NCBI RefSeq assembly: GCF_000214355.1
Contig: NC_015577.1
Location: 3,525,389-3,589,388 of the forward strand
Length of the DNA: 64,000 nt
Reading direction: 5' to 3'
From: Leadbettera azotonutricia ZAS-9
GTDB taxonomy: Bacteria > Spirochaetota > Spirochaetia > Treponematales > Breznakiellaceae
Made by a program: the position numbers and the translations under genes. The notes beneath the pieces were generated by a model that had not been told where the DNA came from, ran no database searches, and saw nothing but the letters and a program-made list of their open reading frames with translations. This document shows, one piece after another, positions 27,396 through 34,539 of this stretch. Within the stretch, counting starts at the first letter, position 1; each line of letters opens with the position of its first letter.

Positions 27396-28403
27396 CTACC
27401 CTGCTAGCTCTACCCGGTTCCTTCCCATGTCTTTGGCTTTGCGGAGGGCGCTGTCTGTGGAGAGGAAAAGACCTTCGCAGCCGCTGGCATACTTTGGGGC
27501 AACGGATATGCCTATGCTGGTATGTATTTCGATTTCGATCTTGTCCACCACATCGGGAGTACGGGGCACTGAGACCTTGCAGTTGGCTATGGTTTCCCGT
27601 ATGCGTTCAGCAATATTCATGGCTTCAGTTTCAGCTGTGTCCGGGAGAAGGATAGCGAATTCGTCCCCTGCCAGGCGGGCGCAGATGTCGCCGGAGCGGG
27701 TGCAGGAGCGGAGTATTTCGGCTACCACCACAAAGACTTTATCCCCGGCGGGAGGGCCGTGGCGGTCGTTGATTTCATGGATACGGTCGAGGTCGAGCAT
27801 GAGGAAGGACATGATCCTGATGCCCACAGAGCCATGCTCAAAACGGTCCTTGATGGACTCTTCGAGGAAACGGCGGTTGTACAGGCCCGTAAGCTCGTCG
27901 GTAATCGCCCTGCGGCGGGCTGATTCGCCCCACCGGGTAAGGTCTCCAAGGTGTTTGGAAGACTGGTTCAGCCAGGTAGTCTGGATGTGGCAGATGGCTG
28001 TGAGGAGCTTGATGCCTATCATGGGGTATTCGAAGACTATGCGGTAAAAATCTATGCCCTGGAGCACCATAATGACTGTTTCTTCCTTGGCTGTAAGAGT
28101 GGCTGAACGGGTTTCACCGGCTATGATGGACATTTCGCCAAAGAAGTCGCCGGGTTTTATCTCGAACATCCAACGCTGGGTACCGTCGGACTGGCTCACA
28201 TAGGCGCTGAGCTTTCCTGAGAGGAGTATATACATATCTTCGCCAGGGTCGCCTTCTTTAAAAACAGTCTGGCCATTTGGAATGTGCCTCCGCTCAAGGA
28301 AGGCAGCTATGGCATTGTATTCCAGCTCGCTCATTCCGGTAAAAAGAGGGGAATGAAGCAATGCCGGGTCATTTATCGGAGAAAAAGGCTGGGCATCGCT
28401 CAT
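27396..28403 (-). CDS. Cyclic-nucleotide-binding domain plus GGDEF diguanylate cyclase
   Basis: 335 residues. A cNMP-binding domain (about 18-125, with EGDPGEDMYILLSGKL and PGDFFGEMSIIAGETRSATL) precedes a GGDEF domain. The catalytic site reads AGDEF (245-249), an accepted active variant, with DELTGLYNRR at the start and an inhibitory RxxD site (RSGD, 236-239) placed five residues before it. It therefore probably makes c-di-GMP under control of a bound nucleotide or a small ligand. No membrane segment. Translation is coupled to the upstream gene by an ATGA overlap. Confidence 0.9.
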   Translation of the reverse strand: MSDAQPFSPINDPALLHSPLFTGMSELEYNAIAAFLERRHIPNGQTVFKEGDPGEDMYILLSGKLSAYVSQSDGTQRWMFEIKPGDFFGEMSIIAGETRSATLTAKEETVIMVLQGIDFYRIVFEYPMIGIKLLTAICHIQTTWLNQSSKHLGDLTRWGESARRRAITDELTGLYNRRFLEESIKDRFEHGSVGIRIMSFLMLDLDRIHEINDRHGPPAGDKVFVVVAEILRSCTRSGDICARLAGDEFAILLPDTAETEAMNIAERIRETIANCKVSVPRTPDVVDKIEIEIHTSIGISVAPKYASGCEGLFLSTDSALRKAKDMGRNRVELAG

Positions 28404-29440
28404 TTAGCATCCCCTTTTTGGTAATGGACTATCCGATTCCCGCCCTGCTTCCAGGTTTCGAGGAGAAGATGGTAGTTTCCCTGCAAAAGGCTGTCCCAGA
28501 CGTCATCGTCCTGGGGCCAGACGCCCCAGCTTATGGTGCCGGTAAAAGAAAATGCAGGAATATCGCCCTGGGCAGGGACCGAAGGCAGGCTTGCCATGGA
28601 AGCGGCAAGCTCCTCGGCAATGGCCTCGGCCTGGGCAGGGGCGCATTTATTGAGGAGTATGCCGGTTTCATTACTTTTGAAACGGATGGGCCAGCCCCTG
28701 CCCTGGCGGCGGGTGATGTTCTTGAGAAGCAGGGCTATGTGTATCATGGCCTCGTCCCCTGCTGAATGCCCACGGGTATCTACCAGGATCTTGAAGCGGT
28801 CGGGCTTGAGCATGATAAGAGCCATGGGATCTTCGAGGATGCGGTTGATTTCATCTGTCAGGAAAGTTTGCTTCCAGAGGCCGGTGCCGGGATCTTCATA
28901 GGCTTTGCGGTGAAGCTCCTGCACCCAGGACATGTTCTCCACGATTATCCTCCTCGTGGATTTAATACGTCCGGTCATCATTATAATAGAACAAAGGAGG
29001 ATTTTTGAAACTGTATGGGGTGATTCCATGGCAAGGGCATCCAGGGCCAGGCCATAGCCGGGGAATGTGACGAGTATGGAATCCTCGGTAGCCTCGGCAA
29101 AGGCATCGTAATCGGCATTGCTGGCAAAGTCAAAATCGCCAATAGTGTCGCCTGCGGTAAAGCGGGCAACCTCGTCCTCGCTCGCATCATCGGCGCGGAT
29201 TTTGAAAACCCTGACAGCCCCTTCGAGGAGCATATAAAAATGCTTTGCCTTCTGGTTCGGGGCAAAAAGGAGCCCCCCCTTCCGAAGCTGAAACAGGCTC
29301 GAACGGGAGACAACAAATTCCTGTTCGCCCTCAAGGAGCGTAGAAAAGAGCTCGGCCCGTAGTATGGGTTTGCAGTCCAGGACCTGCCTAAGGGAAATTT
29401 TTCCTGTTGTAGCAGAATTCGATTTTTTTTCAGGCATCAT
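28400..29440 (-). CDS. Cyclic-nucleotide-binding domain plus degenerate GGDEF protein
   Basis: 346 residues. The N-terminal cNMP-like domain (about 40-140, FYMLLEGAVRVFKI...FTAGDTIGDFDFAS) is followed by a GGDEF-fold domain. There the signature is replaced by KSNETG (255-260), and the metal-binding Asp region reads LKPDRFKILVDTRGHSAGDEA. It cannot be a normal cyclase and may bind GTP or c-di-GMP or regulate its partner. It overlaps the active cyclase gene by four bases. The ATG at 29440 has no SD, and the likely promoter sits so close that the message may be leaderless. Confidence 0.8.
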   Translation of the reverse strand: MMPEKKSNSATTGKISLRQVLDCKPILRAELFSTLLEGEQEFVVSRSSLFQLRKGGLLFAPNQKAKHFYMLLEGAVRVFKIRADDASEDEVARFTAGDTIGDFDFASNADYDAFAEATEDSILVTFPGYGLALDALAMESPHTVSKILLCSIIMMTGRIKSTRRIIVENMSWVQELHRKAYEDPGTGLWKQTFLTDEINRILEDPMALIMLKPDRFKILVDTRGHSAGDEAMIHIALLLKNITRRQGRGWPIRFKSNETGILLNKCAPAQAEAIAEELAASMASLPSVPAQGDIPAFSFTGTISWGVWPQDDDVWDSLLQGNYHLLLETWKQGGNRIVHYQKGDAK

Positions 29441-29444
29441 TTAC

Positions 29445-29473
29445 AGTATAACCTATGGCAGAGAAAAAAACAA
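29445..29473 (-). promoter_or_regulatory. Promoter of the CNB-GGDEF pair, possibly leaderless
   Basis: TTGTTT (-35, 29468-29473) and TATACT (-10, 29445-29450) with a 17-base spacer on the minus strand. The -10 ends five bases before the ATG, so the predicted start site falls at or inside ATGATG. Either the transcript is leaderless or the true start lies further in. Confidence 0.5.
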
Positions 29474-29568
29474 TGTATTAAAGGCCCTCGGCCAGGACTC
29501 GCCATTGAACACCTCTTGATATACAAGATTGTATGTTCCAAAATAAGCCTATTAAGCAGGAGATTAGA

Positions 29569-30306
29569 ATGGATTATCATATCAGGCGCCAAAAAATTGC
29601 CATGAAGGATGGCCTCTGCTGCTGGGAAACCATCGAGGAAGAAATTCAATACCCTGCCTCCGAAACAGCCCTGGTCATTGTGGATATGTGGGACAAGCAC
29701 TGGTGCACCGGCGCCAATATACGCGGGGCGCCTATCGCAGAAAAGATAAACGCTGCTGCCAACAGGGCAAGGGATAAGGGCATACTGGTCGTCCATGCCC
29801 CCTCGGACACCATGGATTTTTATGAAGGGACTGAAGCGCGGAAGCGGATTCTTTCAGTGCCCAGGCTGAATACAATCCCTGAGCCGGTACCTGTAGCCGA
29901 GCAGCCCCTGCCCATTGATGATACTGACGGCGGCAGCGATACAGCCGACCAATATGCGCCCAACACCAAGGTCTGGACGCGGCAGACTGACAAGATCAAG
30001 ATCGATCAAGGCCATGATATAATCTGCGGCGATGAAGGGGATCTGCTTTTTTCTTATTTATATGCCAAGGGGATAAAGCTCATCATCTATATGGGGGTTC
30101 ATACCAATATGTGCATATTGAACCGTTCATTCGCCATCAAGAAGATGCTGAAACGGGGTATGCTCCCCTTGCTGGTACGGGATCTTACCGATGCCATGTA
30201 TAACCCCGCAATGCTCCCCTATGTGAGCCACGACGAAGGCACGGTCCTGGTGATTAACTACATCGAGAAATTTTATTGCCCTACTATAGACAGTTCCCAA
30301 CTATAA
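29569..30306 (+). CDS. Isochorismatase-family cysteine hydrolase
   Basis: 245 residues. The Rossmann-like alpha/beta hydrolase of the isochorismatase/nicotinamidase family: VIVDMWDKHWC supplies the catalytic Asp, and GVHTNMCILNRSFAIKKM holds the nucleophilic Cys. The long form with HAPSDTMDFYEG and RDLTDAMYNP resembles versions I recall from Planctomycetes next to sugar-degrading genes, rather than classical nicotinamidase. Substrate unknown. The start at 29569 has AGGAG nine bases upstream; an in-frame ATG twelve codons earlier has none. First gene of a three-gene unit with two dehydrogenases. Confidence 0.8.
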   Translation: MDYHIRRQKIAMKDGLCCWETIEEEIQYPASETALVIVDMWDKHWCTGANIRGAPIAEKINAAANRARDKGILVVHAPSDTMDFYEGTEARKRILSVPRLNTIPEPVPVAEQPLPIDDTDGGSDTADQYAPNTKVWTRQTDKIKIDQGHDIICGDEGDLLFSYLYAKGIKLIIYMGVHTNMCILNRSFAIKKMLKRGMLPLLVRDLTDAMYNPAMLPYVSHDEGTVLVINYIEKFYCPTIDSSQL

Positions 30307-30316
30307 GGAAATTTTT

Positions 30317-31351
30317 ATGAAAGCATTGTTGATGGAAGAATACAAAAAACTGAAGTACACGGATTTTCCCGATCCCAAAATCGAAGGCAGCCATGATCTC
30401 CTGGTGAGGATCAAAGCTGTGGCGATCTGCGGTTCCGATGTCCATGGTTTTGACGGATCTACAGGCAGGCGCAAGCCTCCCATAGTCATGGGCCACGAAG
30501 CGGCGGGTGAAATTATCGAAACCGGTTCTGATGTCCATCATTTCAGGAAGGGCGATCGCATCACCTTTGATTCCACCATCTCCTGCGGTGAATGTTATTA
30601 CTGCAGCAATGGACAGGTGAATCTTTGCGATCACCGCATGGTGCTGGGCGTATCCTGCGATGAGTACCGCCGCCACGGCTGTTTCGCGGAATATGTGGTG
30701 ATCCCCGAACGTATTGCCGTTCTTCTTCCCCAGGGCCTTAGCTACGAAGAAGCAGCCTGTACCGAGCCCGTAGGCGTCGCAGCCCATGCAATACGAAATA
30801 CCCCCATCGCCATGAACGATACTGTCGCGGTGGTGGGCTCCGGCCTCATCGGGAACCTTGCAATCCAGCTTTTGAAAATTTCCGTTTCAGGGAAAATCAT
30901 AGCCCTTGATACAGACCCCTCGCGGAGAGAAGTGGCAAAATCTTTCGGCGCCGATGCGGTCCTCGATCCTGCGGACCCGGAATTGGACAAAAAGATCAAG
31001 GAATTGACCGGCGGCCGGGGTGCCGACAGGGTAATCGAAGCAGTAGGCGCCACAGCCCCTATTAGAACCGCCATTTCCATTGTGAGGAAAGGCGGCTCTG
31101 TGACCCTCGTGGGCAATGTGAGCCCCAGCGTGGACATACCCCTCCAGGCCGTGGTCTCAAGGGAAATACGGCTCCAGGGTTCCTGCGCCATCTCCGGGGA
31201 ATATCCCATAGCCCTGGATCTCATGGGCAGGAAAAGGATAGATGTAAAACCCCTCATAAGCGCCAAAGCCCCCTTAAGCGAAGGCGAAATCTGGATGAAC
31301 AAACTTTACAACCGCGAGGGGAATCTCCTCAAAGTAGTATTACTACCATAG
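30317..31351 (+). CDS. Zinc-dependent alcohol/polyol dehydrogenase (MDR family)
   Basis: 344 residues. The catalytic zinc ligands are in AICGSDVHGF and GHEAAGEI, the structural zinc site is CGECYYCSNGQVNLC, and a Rossmann GSGLIGN follows. The subset resembles sorbitol/threonine dehydrogenases. It oxidises a sugar alcohol or reduces a ketose with NAD(P). It starts ten bases after the hydrolase and ends seven bases before the Gfo/Idh gene, so an operon is clear. Substrate cannot be read from sequence. Confidence 0.9.
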   Translation: MKALLMEEYKKLKYTDFPDPKIEGSHDLLVRIKAVAICGSDVHGFDGSTGRRKPPIVMGHEAAGEIIETGSDVHHFRKGDRITFDSTISCGECYYCSNGQVNLCDHRMVLGVSCDEYRRHGCFAEYVVIPERIAVLLPQGLSYEEAACTEPVGVAAHAIRNTPIAMNDTVAVVGSGLIGNLAIQLLKISVSGKIIALDTDPSRREVAKSFGADAVLDPADPELDKKIKELTGGRGADRVIEAVGATAPIRTAISIVRKGGSVTLVGNVSPSVDIPLQAVVSREIRLQGSCAISGEYPIALDLMGRKRIDVKPLISAKAPLSEGEIWMNKLYNREGNLLKVVLLP

Positions 31352-31358
31352 GCGCATC

Positions 31359-32426
31359 ATGGAAAATAAAGTACGAATAGGTTTAATGGGATACGGAAAA
31401 GTTGCGGAGCTTCATGCCCAGGCGATCAAGGAATTGGGCAATGCGGAACTGGTATCGGTCTCGGGCAGAAATCGCGAAAGGCGGGACAAATTTGCCGCCA
31501 AATGGAATATCGCTTCACGGGACACTGCGGGCGATATGGCCCGCCTCGATCATGCTGATTTGGCGATAATTTCCACGCCGCACCCCCGGCACCGGGACAG
31601 CGCCCTCGAAGCCTTTGCCGCAGGCTGCCATGTGCTGGTAGAAAAACCCATGGCTGTAACAACTGCCGAATGTGATGAGATGATTGCAGCCGCAAAAAAA
31701 GCAGGAAAACTGCTAATGGTGGTGAGCCAGCGCCGCTGGTTCCCCGCATGCGCGCGCATCAAAAAAGCGATTGACGACGGCAAATTGGGAAAGCCCTGTC
31801 TGCTTCAGCTTACTATACTGGGCTGGCGGGATGAAGCCTATTACCAGAGTGATCCCTGGCGTGGGAAATGGGACGCTGAAGGCGGAGGCATACTTATCAA
31901 CCAGGCTGCCCACCAGATTGATTTGATGAACTGGTTCATGGGGCCTATTGCGGAAATTCAGGGCTACTGGGATAACTTCAACCATCCCTACATAAAAGTC
32001 GAAGACAGCGCAGTTGCAGTGGTCAAATTTAAAAGCGGAGCTATCGCCTCGGTACTGGCAAGTAATTCACAAAAACCGGGCATCTATGCCAAGGTTCATG
32101 TCCATGGCACAAGCGGCGCCTCCGCCGGCGTGCAGACCGACGGCGGCGCCATGTTCATTGCCGGCATGAGTACCATTACCGAGCCGCCCCTGAACGATCT
32201 TTGGACCATACCGGGAGAAGAAAAACTCCTGGATATCTACAAAGCCGAAGACGAGGCCTTCTTTAAAACCATCAATGCAACAGTTTATTTTTTTGCCCGC
32301 CAAATTGATGATGTCTGCAAGGCGATTCTTGAAGGAAAGGCTCCGCCCACTACAGGAGAGGACGGCAGGGAGACGGTCAAATTTATCGAAACCATGTACA
32401 AGTTAGGCCATGCGCCGGGGTATTAA
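31359..32426 (+). CDS. Gfo/Idh/MocA-family oxidoreductase
   Basis: 355 residues. The N-terminal Rossmann fold (GLMGYGKVAELHAQ) carries the EKP motif (VEKPMAVT, near 94-96), whose Lys is catalytic in the family. A GGGILINQAAHQIDLMNW block and the C-terminal beta-sheet domain follow. These enzymes oxidise or reduce sugars, inositols or their acids with NAD(P). It closes the hydrolase-dehydrogenase operon and is likely to act on the same compound. Confidence 0.88.
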   Translation: MENKVRIGLMGYGKVAELHAQAIKELGNAELVSVSGRNRERRDKFAAKWNIASRDTAGDMARLDHADLAIISTPHPRHRDSALEAFAAGCHVLVEKPMAVTTAECDEMIAAAKKAGKLLMVVSQRRWFPACARIKKAIDDGKLGKPCLLQLTILGWRDEAYYQSDPWRGKWDAEGGGILINQAAHQIDLMNWFMGPIAEIQGYWDNFNHPYIKVEDSAVAVVKFKSGAIASVLASNSQKPGIYAKVHVHGTSGASAGVQTDGGAMFIAGMSTITEPPLNDLWTIPGEEKLLDIYKAEDEAFFKTINATVYFFARQIDDVCKAILEGKAPPTTGEDGRETVKFIETMYKLGHAPGY

Positions 32427-32715
32427 CCCCCTCGCCACGAAAAGGACGCGAAACTTCCCCTGGCTCGGCCCTTTTGCCGGGACAGATGAAAAACCAAATT
32501 CCGGCACTGGTTTTGAAATAATCCTTGTTAAAAGATATTTTATGCAATATACTATTGTTAATTAGGGTGATTTTACGATTTTTTATTTGTGAATGCCTTA
32601 AAATTTTTTCTGTGGGTTAATTAGTAAAAGTGCTATATACAAATTTTAGTATACTACCCCACCCCCGACATCCGTATAGTATAATTCAATTTTCTATTTT
32701 TTATCTTCCCGCTTT
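32427..32715. other. AT-rich intergenic region before the lipoprotein pair
   Basis: A possible terminator for the preceding gene is seen (AAAACCA, 32490-32496, with TGGTTTT, 32508-32514, 11-base loop), preceded by a small CGGC/GCCG stem. The rest to about 32700 is strongly AT-rich with several TATA-like words, the best being TATAAT at 32680-32685, which lacks a good -35. No gene, tRNA or known riboswitch is recognised. Confidence 0.4.
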
Positions 32716-32717
32716 TT

Positions 32718-32770
32718 GTACCAGGAGAATTGGTACTTTTTTTCGTGTCCTGCCGCAATCTCCATTGCGG
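32718..32770 (+). promoter_or_regulatory. Two tandem hairpins in the leader of the repeat lipoprotein
   Basis: Hairpin 1 is GTACCA (32718-32723) with TGGTAC (32731-32736), followed by seven T, thus terminator-like. Hairpin 2 is CCGCAAT (32753-32759) with ATTGCGG (32764-32770). The loop of the first reads GGAGAAT and the loop of the second CTCC, which are complementary. The SD AAGGAG (32793-32798) is complementary to the second loop as well. A loop-loop or loop-SD switch is possible but unproven. Confidence 0.45.
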
Positions 32771-32805
32771 AAAAAATACTTGGCGCTCTATTAAGGAGTT
32801 ATGAT

Positions 32806-34527
32806 ATGCGAAAAGGTACTTTTACAAAAATGCTTATACCGGCAGTGCTGGTTATGGGCATGATGGCCTTGATCGGCTGCGGCAACCCGGCAGGAGACGA
32901 CCCCGATGGAGGCAACAACCCTCCTGGCGGCGATATTATAGTAAGCAACCTGAATCTTACCGCCTTTGTTACTCCTCCTGCGAAAAACGAGCCGCCCCTT
33001 GCCGCCGGGTTCAGTACTGCCCAATATAACGGTTCCCTTGCCTGGCAAACGGGCGGAGAAGCCTTTACCGGCAGTACTTTCGCTCCTGCTGCGGTGTATG
33101 AAGCGGTAATAACCCTGAGCGCCAAAAACGGGTACACCTTTAGCGGAGTGGGGAGTTTTAGCTATTCCGGCGCAACACTGGTAAGCAAAACGAACAATAC
33201 TGGGACGGAGATTATAGTTACTATTACCTTCCCGGCGACAGCTGCGGCAGACGCAGACACAACAGTAAATGCCCTGGCTTTGGACAGTCTGGTTACATCT
33301 CCGGTAAAGGGATCAGCCCCGGTCAGCGGGACGATTGACCGAACCCAATATACCGGAAGCGTGGCGTGGACTGACAATGGGGGAAACCCAGTTACCGGAA
33401 ATTTTGCTGCGTCCACGGTGTACAAGGCGGTTCTTAGCCTTAGCGTCAAAGGCGGGTACACCTTTACAGGAGCGGGGAGCTTTAGCTATTCCGGTTCGAC
33501 ATCAGTAAATGCAGCAAATAACACCGGATCAGCGGTTACAGTTACGATTACCTTCCCGGCTACGGCAGTTGAAATATCTGACACGGTTATAAACGCTCTG
33601 GCTTTGGACAGTCTGGTTACGGCTCCGGCAAAAGGAGCAACTCCGGTTATCACAGGGATAAACAGCGTCCAATATACCGGAAATGTGATGTGGACTGACA
33701 ATGGGGGGAATCCAGTTACCGGAAATTTTGCCGCGTCCACGGTGTACAAGGCGGTTCTGACCTTGACGGCCGGGAGCGGGTACACCTTTAGCGGAGTGGG
33801 GAGTTTTAGCTATTCCGGCGCAACATTGGTAAGCAAAACGAACAATACCGGGACGGAGATTATGGTTACTATTACCTTCCCGGCGACAGCCGCGGCAGAC
33901 GCAGACACAATAGTAAACGCCCTGGCTTTAGACAGTCTGGTTACGGTTCCGGTAAAGGGCTCAGCCCCGGTCAGCGGGGCGGTTGACCGAACCCAATATA
34001 CCGGAAATGTGGTGTGGACTGACAATGGGGGAAACCCGGTTACCGGAAATTTTGCTGCGTCCACGGTGTACAAGGCGGTTCTTAGCCTTAGCGTCAAAGG
34101 TGGATACACCTTCACAGGAGCGGGGAGCTTCACCTATTCCGGTTCGACATCAGTAAATGCAGCAAATAACACCGGGGCAACGGTTACAGTTACTATTACC
34201 TTCCCGGCTACGGGCATTGAAACCAATACGGATATTATCATCGGGAATCCCTCGGTAAAACTCTACCTGAACAACGGGGAAACCGCGCTGGAACATGACG
34301 GAACAACCCCGCTGGGCAGTCCCGAGGCAGGAACCTATACGGTCGGCATTGCGGTCGGTAGTTATACGGAAATTATCTGGTATGTGAACAGTACGGAAAT
34401 GAATTCGCTCCAGGGGGAAACTTCGATTACCCTGTCGAAGCGAAGGGCAGGTACCTACCGGGTAACCGTGGAAGCGACAACAGGCGGGCAGAAAAACAGC
34501 GGCGCGCATAGCTTTGTGATCCAATAA
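32806..34527 (+). CDS. Repeat lipoprotein with four tandem 108-residue domains
   Basis: 573 residues from the ATG at 32806, which has AAGGAG seven bases upstream. An earlier in-frame ATG at 32716 lacks an SD and would bury the signal. The N terminus is a lipoprotein signal with LIGC (near Cys20), so the protein is membrane anchored. Four 108-residue units follow, each reading roughly NALALDSLVT...QYTG.V.WTDNGGNP.TGNFA..TVYKAVL.L....GYTF.G.GSF.YSG, an Ig/fibronectin-like beta pattern. A different C-terminal domain (about 480-573, YTVGIAVGSYTEIIWYVN) closes it. Function unknown. It lies 12 bases before a larger surface protein and was likely made with it. Confidence 0.8.
   Translation: MRKGTFTKMLIPAVLVMGMMALIGCGNPAGDDPDGGNNPPGGDIIVSNLNLTAFVTPPAKNEPPLAAGFSTAQYNGSLAWQTGGEAFTGSTFAPAAVYEAVITLSAKNGYTFSGVGSFSYSGATLVSKTNNTGTEIIVTITFPATAAADADTTVNALALDSLVTSPVKGSAPVSGTIDRTQYTGSVAWTDNGGNPVTGNFAASTVYKAVLSLSVKGGYTFTGAGSFSYSGSTSVNAANNTGSAVTVTITFPATAVEISDTVINALALDSLVTAPAKGATPVITGINSVQYTGNVMWTDNGGNPVTGNFAASTVYKAVLTLTAGSGYTFSGVGSFSYSGATLVSKTNNTGTEIMVTITFPATAAADADTIVNALALDSLVTVPVKGSAPVSGAVDRTQYTGNVVWTDNGGNPVTGNFAASTVYKAVLSLSVKGGYTFTGAGSFTYSGSTSVNAANNTGATVTVTITFPATGIETNTDIIIGNPSVKLYLNNGETALEHDGTTPLGSPEAGTYTVGIAVGSYTEIIWYVNSTEMNSLQGETSITLSKRRAGTYRVTVEATTGGQKNSGAHSFVIQ
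32944..34215 (+). repeat. Four tandem 324-bp coding repeats with 648-bp higher-order pattern
   Basis: The block GCCCTGGCTTTGGACAGTCT (or near copy) recurs at 33271, 33595 and 33919, exactly 324 bases apart, and a more diverged first unit starts near 32947. The span 33135-33590 is almost the same as 33783-34240, so the pattern is A-B-A'-B', pointing to a recent 648-base duplication. Such repeats can expand or contract by recombination. Confidence 0.85.
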
Positions 34528-34539
34528 GGAAGGGAAAAA

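Noticed and set aside
32680-32685. Confident promoter at TATAAT before the lipoprotein pair
   Set aside because: No fitting -35 at 16-18 bases in either direction; AT-rich setting makes chance matches common.
32716-32805. Upstream start for the repeat lipoprotein
   Set aside because: It would place 30 residues before the lipoprotein signal and starts inside hairpin 1; AAGGAG supports 32806.
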